Shown here: positions 14,081-26,500 of the stretch, one piece after another
How the letters are laid out: each line of letters begins with the position of its first letter
How positions within the stretch are numbered: the stretch's first letter is position 1
DNA from: Plecoglossus altivelis
Lineage: Eukaryota; Chordata; Actinopteri; Osmeriformes; Plecoglossidae
DNA length: 64,000 nt
Reading direction: 5' to 3'
Assembly (NCBI GenBank): GCA_036571765.1
Contig: BROE01000001.1
Coordinates: 3,827,137-3,891,136 of the forward strand
Position numbers and translations under genes: made by a program
The notes under the pieces: generated by a model
Databases searched by the model: none
What the model was told of the DNA's origin: nothing
The model's input: only the letters and a program-made list of their open reading frames with translations

Positions 14081-15773
14081 GAACCTAGGGAGAAAAAAAC
14101 ATCACTATCTTTAGTTTTTATATGGAAATTATGTGCTCAGGGAGGCTCAAAAGATTCAGAATGATCCAACCTACCTTCTGAACTCAGAATTCAAGGGATT
14201 TGCTTTCAGACTTACAGTTCAGGCAGCAAAATCGCAGACTGAACCGGTTCAAAGAAGCATTAATTTAACTCTTCATCAAGACATTAATGAAAAGTGAGTA
14301 AGGATAGGACATGATTTCATTATTGCATTAGGACATTTGTTCACTGATTTATTTGGTTTGATTACATACGGTTTTATTAGTGAAACTATTATTCTAACTA
14401 GTCTAAAATACTTTCTGTATTACCTTACACTTTTTCAAAGAACCACTGATTTGATTACAGTTATTTATATATATTAGTTGAAAGTATTGCACTTTTTTAC
14501 CTTTTTTTTAAGAACCACCAGTTGATCAAGTCAGATTTTAACATTTGAAACTACAATCATTTTTTTATGTGTAAGTGGAGAGAAATCAGTTATGTCAGAC
14601 TATGAGATAAGCCATTATCAGGCTGGCACAATCAACAGAAGAAAATAAACGGAAAAACTAGTATAATATGATGGAATTTGATTCAGGTCCCTCTAATCAT
14701 CTCAAAGATACGTTGAGCAATCCTATGAGCGCTTCAGGCTCCCTCCATGATATTTTCCCGCAGAGACGCACTGTGGAATTTCAGCCCGCTGTCACATCCT
14801 CAACCTGTCGTTATGTGTTGGTATTTTAATGGCCTGCTGCCTTTTTATTGATTGTGATTCTGGCTGCAGTCAAAGCACAGAGTGGCTATTAAGGAAATTC
14901 TTTAATGGTCTCCATTATTCCAGGACATGGTGTGTGTACAAAACGTGTCTTTAATTTGGCTTAGTGAAGCACAGATGCATGTACCTTGGTGTCTGGTGTT
15001 CATTTCATAATCTCATTTGTAGTTTACATTCAGAATTCAGATGAGGAGGAAGGTGGATATTTTAGTGCTGGGTGTTTGGCTTAGTAGTAATGAGGTGGGC
15101 TGAATGGGCTTGTACTATGGAGCCATGGAAACTGAAGTATAGAGACATAAATGTATTTGCAGACAAGAGAGACAACTTTAATGAATGGCAATTGGGACTT
15201 CCTGATGATAACATGCAGATCTTTGTGTTGGTGAGAGATCTTACTACGTCCTTCGATGAAAGAAGAACGTTTATTTCCCTTAAGTGTGGTCTCGGAGTCA
15301 CAACACCAAGACTACATTCACAGCAAAGGTACCAAATGAGGGAGATAAATGTAACTTTCCGTACAAGAATAAATATAATACACACTGTGTTCTATCAAAT
15401 TACTCTGAAATGTGTACAGTAAAGTCAATAGCCTCTCACATTAAAGTGGCCGTGTGGAATTGAATACCTCCTTTTTCCTTAAGGGTCAATATACCAGGGT
15501 GAAATGGATCTCCACTCTCAGGTCTGAAGCTACCCACGTGATCATCCTGCATGAGGCATGCTGGCTGATCGCACCGCACCATTGATCCAGTGACGTCAGC
15601 CATCAATGCGCTGGGCATGTTCCCAGCGTAGAAGGGCCATTTCCCTTCTCCTCTTCAGCCTCTCCTCCCATGACCCACCTCAACCTCTCAGATGTTCCCG
15701 GTCTTCATAGCCAGTGTCCTGCTGTGAGGCTCAATCATCCTCCCTGGACTCCAGCGACCAGTTCCACCCCTCC

Positions 15774-15824
15774 GCCCCCTCACACTCACACACACACACC
15801 ACATACACACACACATACACTTAG
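15774..15824. repeat. CA microsatellite
   Basis: Interrupted CA repeat preceded by a short C-rich stretch. Confidence 0.85.
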
Positions 15825-17280
15825 GCCTCCGGAGAAGTTAGAAACACAATGAACTTGTTCTGCTGTCAGTAACTCGCTCACTTGGAAAATGTTCAAGTTG
15901 GAAATTTCCATTGAGAGTAATGTCCTTAGGGATGTGCTTTCGTCATTCACTTAGTAGGAATTTGGGTTGTTGGTATTGTGCTAGTTAACTGAGGTATAAA
16001 GATAACTCAAAGAAGAACCATTGGCCTTTTCAGTGAAAATATTTTATATTCTCCGGTCTGTGCAACATGAAAGGTACCATTTTTCTCAAGGTGGCCAATC
16101 CTTCCTTTAAGCTCTACTAGTTTGATCCATTTCAAATTTCAATTGATGAAAGCACCATCAACATGACCCACATACTGAACAGTCTGTCAGAGTACGCAAA
16201 TAGAGCGCCTTGGAAAGAAAATACAATAATGGCATGTGTTAAAGTTGGAATGAATCAGGATTCAATAAAGCACTTCCATGCTAATAAAAAGCTTGGGAGA
16301 CAAAAAAAACACCTAGTTCATCGAATGATAACCCAATCGGCACTCAAGAGGACTACAGGAAAAGAAATATCACTCTTTAATATTTCAGGCTGGGTTTTTG
16401 AATGAGAGTGTCTTAACCCCTGTCAAAGAGGAATGATGAATCCCAATTACATTCCTGCAGATGCTGTGTTGGCAGTCCCAGAACCTGCCGGGCCATTTCG
16501 CCCAACCCCTCTGCGGGACTCTTAGCTGGTCAGTATTAAAAATACATTAGTTATGATAATTCCCACCGCAACCAATTGCCAACGAGCCCTTTAAGGTGGC
16601 TGACATTAAGCCTGGAAACAGTCATTTCGAGAGATAAATAAATAATACAGATGCTCATCGCCTCTCGCTATGCCCTCCGTGTGAGGGGTGAGTGAAGAGG
16701 AATCCATGCCATCCTCTGAAATATAATGTCAGCGACTGGTTATTAGAGAAGCTGGGGACTGTCAGGGACTGTCACGCCGAGTTCTTGAGCTGAGCTTTTT
16801 TTGAGAAATTGAGAGGTACAAGAAAGGTGACCCATGTGACCCAAAGTAACCAGTGGACCATAACATTTTCATATGTTTGGGCAGAGGCACAACATTGCAA
16901 AGGAATTCTGATGTAGACTTCGTAAAAGCATTTGCAATCTATTCCACCTGTCCAATTCAAGTCATTACCATAACTATACCGTACATGAACATCACTTAAA
17001 TAACATACCTACCTATGGGCTTCTTAATGTGGAGAGACATATTTAATTTGATGGTTCACTAAGAACACATTCAGAACAGGTCTAATAATCAAAAATACTC
17101 AAGGTCGAAAATGAAAAGAAGAAAGAACAAGAGAAAAAAAGGCACCGCTATTTGCTCAGTGGTTTTGGTGTCTTGGCAAGCAGGGTTACTATGAGTGTTC
17201 CAGCCCCAGACCTCGCTTGCTCCATCATGATTCATTATCCTTTGCTGAGAGAAAGTATTTGCACTGCTCTAGGGTGAGCC

Positions 17281-17301
17281 CACATCACACACACACGCGC
17301 G

Positions 17302-17336
<35 letters not shown>

Positions 17337-17367
17337 GCACGCACACGCACACACACACACACACACT
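17281..17367. repeat. CA/CG compound microsatellite
   Basis: CA repeat with interspersed cgcgcg units, about 85 bp. Alternating purine-pyrimidine sequence of this kind can adopt Z-DNA. Confidence 0.9.
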
Positions 17368-20300
17368 AAGTGTCTGAGGAACATGTGAATGAATGCAGCA
17401 GTAACCCCCGCCACCACTAGAAGCCCTTTCCTTCACCGAGACATCTAAGACTGTGCATTTAAAATGAACCTGATGCCATCTGAATGTTGACATAAAACCC
17501 TGCACATAGAACACAGGTTAATGATCACTGCAGGCTTCAACACAGGTTAGACAGCGAGCGACGGATGCTCAGGAGTTGGTCTAACAAGCAACACGGAGCG
17601 GATGGCCGGAAAAAACATCATCCCCTCCGTCAGATTCTGATTCACAAAAGCACACAGATGCTTACATCAATTTTAACAAGCCCCAGGAGGCTAAACTGAC
17701 AATGTTTACAATGGCTTAATATGCTGTCTTTAACAGTCGATACCCAGGAACAGGAGTCATAGTTTTCAGCAAAAAATTGTAGTACAAAATGTGGAAACTT
17801 CCTTACAGAACTTTAGGAAACTAGTTTTTAATCCCATACAGTCCTCACCCAGGAAGGATCACCTACATTGTAAATAGGTCATATAAAGTATATTTCTTGG
17901 CAATTCAAACCTCCACAAACCCTTGCATGGAAACACAAAGGGTTGTGGGGGAAAATGTACTAATCTGTTCTTCAGTATCTACTACATCACAAAGGACCTG
18001 AATATATCATTCAATTAGTTGTGATTTTCCTACACATTACAGAAGGATTAAAGGCAATCTCGCGCATGCATCCAATCTATCGTACATCTGATGCGGTAAA
18101 TATACAAATGCGCTGGTGAGCTTTGATATGTTGATCTGGCTAGTGGGCTGCATGACAAATATGACCTCACACAGACTGGATGCCGCTTTACTTCATGCAG
18201 CGATTCACTTGAGCGTGAAAGAGAGCCTGTGGAGATGGTCACATCGCCGGAAGCTGATAGAGGACTTATTCACAGAGTTCGTGTTAACTGCAGAGGTAGA
18301 CCACTGGAGGGCTGGACACCTGAGGAGTAGCCCTGAGGATGGACTGTCAATAATGATCAAAACGGCGGGCCATGATGGGGATGCTATTTCAGCCACCAGC
18401 ACATTTATGACAAAAGCATGCCACTTCCATTAGTAATTCAGGTACGTATGATAACGAAGTAATGCAAATATGAGAAATCTCTCCACAATTTCTGTCCTAT
18501 AACACTTGAATTAATGTGTACCCTGAAACTTTACTAAATGTAAAGCTACTAATGTAAAGCTACCTACTGTAAACATTAGGATTGTCACACTATCTATATT
18601 TCCAGGTGAGGGCATGACAGAGGCAGCAATATCCACAAAGATATCCTTTCATAATTGCGCTTGTCCATCTATTTCCACAAAAAAATGATAATGTTTAAAT
18701 GTAGTCCACTTCGCATTTAATAGACAAAAAAGCTTTTGATATGGTATGCAATTATCAAGCACAAAAGGGGGCTACTTACCAAACAATTAGTGTGAAGGCT
18801 GTTGGTGATGTTTCATGTACATGAACTGAATATTTAGTTATCTAACAATCCTTGCTCTCTTAAAATGTCTTCCCCCCGTTTATGCACTGATTAACTTAAG
18901 GAATCTTTCTCTCTCTAAAGCCTGTTTCTCGATCTAGTGGCTTGACCCCCTGCTGTGCTCTCCCCCTCAAATGTGAGGCTGATCAATGTCTGCGCCCAGC
19001 ATGGCTGCTCCAGCGTCATTAGTTTTGTTGGGCCAGACCTGGGAAACAAATGATGGGAAAGGAGATCCACACCATATTGACTATTACAAAGGACACACAT
19101 GCTTTGTCGAGTGGGTGTGGGTGGATTGGGGCGTTTTACAATCTGTGCAGTTTTCTAATTTAACGTGAGGCACCGTCACCTTCAGAGTGAAATCGTCTTA
19201 GATAAGGGAGAGAGGTAGGTTTAAAAGAACCTTGTAGGCATCGTTTGTATGGGACCATCTTAAAAGGAAATAGTTTTGCCTTTAGTCTTTCTGTTAAACT
19301 TCGAAAGGTGTCAAATGCATGTCATATTATAATGCAGAAAGCCTGTTTTTTTCTGATCCATGGTCGTCACAAATTCAACTGCTGTATTGTTTAGACTCAT
19401 TAAATTAATCATCGCACACTCATTTAGCAACAGTGGAACGCAGGAGCTGGAGACCCATTAAAACACAGCCAACGGACCATTAACTTAAAAGCCATCATTA
19501 CTTCAACAGACCACAACTCAAATACAGTAATTCATCTCATAAAACAACCAGTCTTTGATGAACATGTGCAGTAGGATCAGTCATGCTGTTACATTCTAAA
19601 ACAGGTGATACCGCGACTACCTTTTGCCCTCTACGTCTCTCTCTCTTGCCCACTGTTCACCTAGTCACGCTGTTCATCTAACACGAGTGAATTTAAGCAT
19701 TCTAGGTCAACTCTCCATGGCTGCAGTGTGACTCAAGAATGAAAGGGCATGTACAGGGATGCAGCAAAAATAGAACCTAGCCAGAGAAGTCAGGACTTTG
19801 ACAAAGCCCTGGACGTGTTAGTTCCCTGACCTGAATCACCAACAGAGCTAAGAGAGAGTCATGCTCACAGGAGAGATGAAAATATGCAAGATAAGGATGA
19901 CCTTGTTGTTCTTAGAGGCAATATCTCGGTCAACACAAGGTGCTTGGAACTGAAGTGTTTTTGTCAACTCTGAATTCGCGGAACGTATGAACCAAATCGA
20001 CGGTCTTGATGGTGTCTGGTCAAAGAGGGTGAGCGCGTACTGCAACATGTCCTTGACAAATTGCAAACATAAAGCGATGAAAACATTTTTTTCCCCAATT
20101 CATTCCATGAAATCTCTCTGTTTGAGTCTCCTGGGGCTTGGTGGAGTCAGCACTCAGCCAAGATCTGAACGTTCACTCCATTATAACCTGACTTGCAGTC
20201 CTACCGCCTGCCAAGTTACATCTCCCTTCAAACAGCATACATCTCCGCAGGACAGTGCGGATGCATAACACAGGTGTCAGCCTGTGACCTGCATGATGTT

Positions 20301-20865
20301 CTATTTGTAAGGTGGGATCCATTAAAGCAGTAATTGCTGAGAAAATGTTGCAAGGCGAGGATGAAGAGGACTGCACTTGTTCACACGTTCCTCGTCGCCA
20401 CCGGGAGCTGTGAACACAAGTCTATGGAAGGAAAGTCGTTATCCTGCCTTTCCTCAGAGGATGCTCACGAAGCTGCACGACATCTTGAAGGTGAAAATGC
20501 CAAGCGTCCCCTCCCTATGTCCTTATTTCATTGTCTATTAAGTCTAAGAAGATTACCGAGAAACTTTAAGGTGCCCCCCTGGTACAATCTTGGCTTCTGT
20601 CTAACAGAGTCTCTCCTTTTCATGTGAGTGTGTGATTAGTGCGGGCACCCTGTTGGCAAATTTGAGCAGTCATTTTCCAGAGCCTTTGACACCCCACATA
20701 AAAACCCTGTTAAAGTACGTCCCCCAACCGGATGAGAAGTGGTGTCTTGGAACTCCATAGCACCACTAAGACTGAAATCCAGGGGATGATTACTGCACAA
20801 ATAATCAACATCAGCCAGCAACATCCTGAAGCACAGCAGGCAATTGGGGGTTGGTGGTGGTGGGA

Positions 20866-21165
20866 TGTGTGTGCGTCTGTGTGTGTGTGTAGGATGGGGT
20901 GGGGTTTGGGGGGCCGATGGATCAAGATGAAGGAAAAAAGAGGTTAGTGAATGAGAAGAGGGAGGAAGTAAGTAAAGTAAAAAGAGGAAGAAGAAAAGAG
21001 GAAAAAGGGAAAAGATCGAGCACTGCATGGAATAAGAGACAAATGGAAGCAAAAGAGAGAGAGGAAGAGATGGCAACAGGGACATGGAGGGAAAGGTGAG
21101 AGAGACAGAATGAAGAAAGATGGGGAGAGGAGAGAGAAGGAGAAGAGGAGAGTGGAGGTTTGGGA
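20866..21165. repeat. TG tract followed by purine-rich low-complexity block
   Basis: A short TG repeat (20866-20893) leads into about 230 bp of nearly pure A and G on the + strand. The long minus-strand open frame here is a low-complexity Leu/Ser/Phe/Pro translation of this tract. Confidence 0.8.
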
Positions 21166-23272
21166 ACTTTTCAATTACAGTGTATACAGACAACAATGGC
21201 CCAGATTTCAGCAGACTGTAGCTGTGTTCTGCCCCAGGGAAAAGCTCATTTAGCCCTTCTTCAGTTCTCCTATCCTCTCCTCACACAAATTACAGAGGAG
21301 ATGGAATATTTAATGCATTTCTTTTGTTGCACAAGCAATTGCATACTTTCATATTGTTAGAGATCATACCTCCCTTGCCTGAGAGAGCTTCTTTTCCTCA
21401 CAGAGATGACATGAAGAACTTTCTGTTGCATTTCAAATAAAACAAGGCTATTTAAATGGAGGGCATACCTCAGTTTTGTAGGGAAGGCTCATGTAACCGA
21501 GGCTGTTTCATTATAGTGCGACCCCTCCTTATTAAGCATTGACCATTTCAATTTGGGGTGAATAAAAGATGCTGTGCCAAACAGCCTATAGCTGCAAACT
21601 ATTAAATCCGTTGCGCAATAAGATGTATTATGTTTCCGTTATGTCATTACGCATAGCCTAAAGGATATATATTTGAAAATGCGTTATCCTATCAATTGTA
21701 TCAAATTAAATGATACTTGTAAATGGTGACAGGGACCGCTGTACTGTATATTCATCGTGACAGGGTTGTCCAATAAGATTTACCATCAAATCCGCGACAG
21801 TCTTTTCAACTGAACACTTCTGTTCCTCTCTCAAAATATTCATTCTCAACGTTTTTGAAATGAAAAAAGAAAAAGGTGAGCTCTTAATTCGAAACTCAAA
21901 CGTAAGGACTACTACACAAACATCTTGTACCAGACGACATGTCCGTACCATTCAGATCTACCTCAACATAGAACATGGTCTTCCGACATTTAACTTTTTA
22001 TATGAGCCTTTGTAAAAAAGTTGAGACAGCCTAATTGAAGATGTATCTCGTGTACCTGCCACTCACCTTCTCCTCATAATCCACAGCCTCCAAGGATCCG
22101 CTTTCAACTAAAGTCACTCAGTTGTCACATATCCTTGAAATATGTCAACCGTGTGCCAGGCAACTGTGATATTGCCAAAATAAAAAAGGGAAGAAAAAAA
22201 ATCTATATCAGCAGCTGCTCAACACCTGTCTAAGCAATCAGCGAAATGACAGATGGATTGCATCATTTGGGAAAGGAGATCAGAGTCGAATCTACAGAAA
22301 GGTGATCAAACTGAAGGCTTCGATTGGGTTTGTTACGTTTTCCCCACAGCCAATAATGTAAAACCTAATAATTTCTTATTGAAAATGTATTGTCCTGTGT
22401 ATTATATACTTGAAAATAATACTCGATAATGATGACATGTATATACAAAGTGGCAAGGTTGCTGTTTGTGATTAGCGATAACGTGTATCATCAGTGGTTT
22501 ATTTATTTATTATTAAAGAAGACTTCGTTGTCGAGTTACATGCGCACACTGTTTCATTTGTCCACATCGGGGCCACGTTCTACTCTCGGTTCCGCTACAA
22601 CCAACCAGTTTCTCAGACACTCACACAACTCGTGCGGGATGAGGAGGATACCTGCAGCTCGCACATAAAATGTTTTCAATGAGCACTGACCGGAGAGGAT
22701 CAAGATATTGATTGAGGATTGATAATTATCAACAAGTGTCTCCATTTAAAGTTTACTCGGCTATATATTTTTATTTTATTTTGGGCATTAAACATGCCCT
22801 CATTAATTTTTCTTTTATGGTAATTGCATGTGTCTTACCTCGAAATGAGGGTCTATTAAAATCCTCGCGCGTTCTACGTGTATTTTCTGCAGAGCAGTAG
22901 ACCGCGGTTTGCGAAGTCGCTTAGGATATTGGACTCAAACATCTGGAATGTATACCTGTGGGGTACTATATTTTATCCCGACCACGGTGCGAAGAGAGAA
23001 TATTACTGAGCACTTGAAGGGCGTTTGAGTAACTGATTAATGAGACATAATTGGTCTACACTCGCGTTCAAAATTCAGGTACAGTCCGAGATGACAACGT
23101 ATGTACTACACATCATGTCAATTGAAAACACACAAATAAATGTTCAAAAAGGTTTAGTGTATGTGAAACGAACGTGTCGGACAGCACATTAACAGTCAAT
23201 GATGGCTGTTCTGCGTTCCTTAAGTCCCCCATTTGGGCGACGTTTTTCACGTCAAATATTTTGCCATTGCAG

Positions 23273-23317
23273 GACCCATGTGAAGTTTGGAGAGGATGAG
23301 GAGTGGTTGGGAGAAGC
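23273..23317 (+). other. brinp3: Putative 5'UTR part of the first BRINP coding exon
   Basis: A good splice acceptor (attttgccattgcag) ends at 23272, 45 bp before the start codon. BRINP-family genes have an untranslated first exon spliced to the exon carrying the ATG, so the coding exon most likely begins at 23273. The upstream exon and promoter were not found. Confidence 0.5.
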
Positions 23318-23550
23318 ATGAGCTGTCTTGGTGTTAGAGGGCTGTCTGTGGTGCTCCTGTGGGAGGGGGTGCTAGCGCTCATTCTGTGCTGCTGTTGTTG
23401 GACGGCGGCTTCTGAAGGTCCTAATGATGGCTCTTCTGGGCCCCTGGGGTGGCTACTGTCTGACAAGGGGCCCTTCCATCACTCTCTGGAGTTCACTGAG
23501 ACAGTCGAGAGACACCGACATGGGTTTACCACCAGATACAAGATCTACAG
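23318..23550 (+). CDS. brinp3: brinp3 coding exon 1
   Basis: Encodes residues 1-77 plus two bases of codon 78. The hydrophobic stretch at about residues 8-31 (LSVVLLWEGVLALILCCCC then WTAA) is the signal peptide, with an unusual run of four cysteines. The start is the ATG at 23318; the frame stays open for a few codons upstream but without another ATG. The GPFHHS and VERHRHGFTTRYKIYR segments are the family's N-terminal signature. The donor is cag|gtgaga. Confidence 0.9.
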
Positions 23551-26500
23551 GTGAGATATAGAGTGGAAGTGTGGTAGTCTTGTGTGGTAGTCTTTCCAGC
23601 TTGTTTTTCTCTCCTTTGCAAAGCATCTTAACAAACAATTAACGAACCCTAAACTGATTCTGCCAGTGTAGATGGTCATGTGTAATGTTGTCAAAGTCAC
23701 CTCACTGCATCGAACTTTAAAATAGATTATGCCAAGCGATTTGGGTGATACGTGCTGTTGGGAAAGTATTTTCAATGAAATGAAAAGTTCTATCATTTAA
23801 GGCATTAATATGTCTGTTTAATGTGTTCTTTACTGTGGATCATACGTGAAACAGGAAAACAAAAACATATTTCATTTGTGCATTTCTTTGCACAATACGG
23901 TATGGGACAACACTTGCTCTCCCTCTTGTGGCTAGGAGTTACATTTTGCTTATTCTATAGTCTTATTCTTAAACCACAAAGCTCATTCATTCTCTTAGAC
24001 TCCATGATCAAAATAAGTTATGTATAAGGACTTCAGTAAAATATTGTGTCTTGCAGAAATACTCATCTACTTTCAAACAATCAACCGTTTTCAATCTTGC
24101 TGCCTAATGTCTTTGTTGCGGATGTGCCACAGTCTTATGAAAGTCAATAAATGCAAATCTGGTCTTGAAACATGACCACTTGATAGTTCATGTAATCAGA
24201 TTTGTGAATACCCATACAAATGTGATATTTAGCTTTCATTTTTCATATTTGCAGGTAAAAAATGAATCCTGTCAATATGAGGCGTTGCGTGCACATAGGC
24301 AGGACTTCATCTTAACGTTGACATGTAAAGATAGTGGATAGTTGCTGTATTATCTGGTGCACCATGAAAATAGATAGCGTGTAGTTACCAGTCTTATTTC
24401 CTCTGCTCTTAATTACACATAGCCCTCAGGTCAGTGCAAGAAGCAGTTGGACAGTTTTCCACCATGCCGAGCCTCCAGTTCCAATAAAAAAATACTGGGT
24501 GGTGAATCAGCCCCAGGCAAACTCGGCCTACCAACTACAGTGCCCATCAAGCATTGACTGAGGGAGACACTCAGTCTGTCCCTCGTTATGATGATTGGCT
24601 GTAATGACACTCTCCACACTGTCCTGATTTGCCAATTATTATCCTCGCGGATCTTTTCTGGTGGCAGTTATTTGATTGCCTCCCACGAGGAAATGGATGC
24701 ATCGTAGATACGCTGAGAGATTGCAATGGGACAGAGACAGAGAGTGTTTGGCATGCCACAGGCAGAGCAGGTCCCAGTTTGCACAATGCTAAATGTAAAT
24801 ATAAGAATATCATTTGTCTGCAAGACAAGTCCTGTTAGAGGTGTGGTTTTGGGTAGGGGGGGTTTGACTGGTAAATCATTCTGACTGAAGGTCTCTGGTT
24901 CAGGATGCACTGCTGCTCTTGAAGCTTGCTTGGCTCAGCCCATTACAGTTCATGGGCACTCATGGTTAGAGGGGACCCCACGTCGTTTATTGTTCCTCTG
25001 GCACTCTCAGTCGGGTCACTTGTTCATGGCCACTTTGCCAGCGATTTATGACACTGATAATGAACGTATAAGAACTGCACATGAGTCTCATTAGGACTTC
25101 CATGCAGTGCGAGACTTAGACCATTAAGTCCTTTTAGCTGTGTGGGTGCATGTGATGTAATGTTCCCATCTACAAACAATGCTTAATTTCTTCGAACTGA
25201 CATTTCAAACAAGGTGGTAAGCCTAGGAGGAGAACACTATATGGTTAAAGGGCCCATACTCAAACACTCCATCCGTCTGTAAAAACACGCATGAGTTTCT
25301 CGAGCCAGTGGGACATTGTCAGAGTAAATTCCAACCAACTCCATGATGGTTTTCCTCCGAGCAGTGTGCAAATAAAAGTGTTGCAGGACAAATCACAGAG
25401 AGCTCACTGCTGCATCTGCTCCAGGGTATTGTGGTGTTCAGTGTAGTCTGGGTTTCCAGTTTGTGTATTTCTGTTTTGCACTTTGTATTTTGTACAACGG
25501 GGAGAATATGGAAGGCTTTTTGCAACGCGTTCCTCTTAATAAATTCCTATCCACCAATGGAGGCCTCTCAGTCTTTGACAGGCAGGTTGTGACATTTTCA
25601 GGGAGTTTGGCCGCTGGAAGGTCAACAGCCTGGCGGTGGAGAAGCGCGACTGGAGCATGATGGCTCCGCCCCTCGACCCCGAGTTTATGCACACCATTCG
25701 TCAGCTGGGGAGGAGGCCCACCCTCCGGAGGATCACAGACAGCATCATCAAGAAGTACGGGACGCATCTCCTCCTTTCAGCCACTCTGGGAGGTACAGTA
25801 CCGGAAAGAGAGGCTTATCGTCCAGCTTTGTTCCACCACGGTTTAAAAAGATTGGGTTAGCTGTGGGAGATGCAGTACAGTTGCTACAACCACTTCTCCT
25901 GTGGGCTGGAGAGAATAGGCTTGTTCTTCCGTTTGACCCACATCCCAGCACCACCAGACTCAAATGTCGTTTTGTCCTCTGGGACATTTCAGCATGTCAA
26001 CACTAAACTCTCCCCCTGCTTTCTAAAGCATGCTGGCTTCTCCTGCTACCTGGAGAAACTTCTTTCCATTCTTTCTAGTTTTTTTTACTGATGATCAGAA
26101 GGCTTAACATTCCTTGGATGGCAGTTCAATGTATCACTTATTTATCTATTTGAGCTCTGTCGTAGAATCTTTGACATTCAGCAATAGACTAGAGTGTACA
26201 TACCCTGAAACATACTAATCTCTCCCCAAACGAACCGAAGTTGAATAACAATGACTACTTTATAATTTAGCTGACAACGCTCCATTTTCTATGCTTGCCA
26301 CCAGGGGAGGAGTCCTTGACCATATTTGTGGACAAGAGGAAGTTGAGTCGAGGCCAGAAAGTCGTCCCGGGGGCTGAGGATGGCCCCGGGGTTCGACCCG
26401 GTAGCAGCAGAGGCAACAGCACAGGTGCGGTGACCTTGGAGGCTCTCCACCAGCTGGCTGCCTCTTACTTCACCGAAAGAGAGAGCACCCTGCGCAGGCT

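Larger units (their letters stand above)
1..23272. other. Intergenic region upstream of the BRINP gene
   Basis: No exon is supportable here: open frames are short, have no recognisable domain and often overlap simple repeats. The stretch is AT-rich with TA, GA and CA tracts, two minisatellites (1976-2299 and 9141-9440), a perfect short hairpin (11845-11872) and a probable LINE 3' end (13440-13575). Several GC-balanced, repeat-free blocks with homeodomain-type TAATTA or ATTA motifs (about 4880-5120, 14700-14945 and 16440-16700) resemble conserved non-coding elements in style, but conservation cannot be judged from one sequence. The untranslated first exon and promoter of the BRINP gene should lie in the last part of this region; I could not place them. 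Confidence 0.6.

Noticed and set aside
20636..21196. 186-aa minus-strand open frame
   Set aside because: Low-complexity Leu/Ser/Pro/Phe translation of a purine-rich tract.
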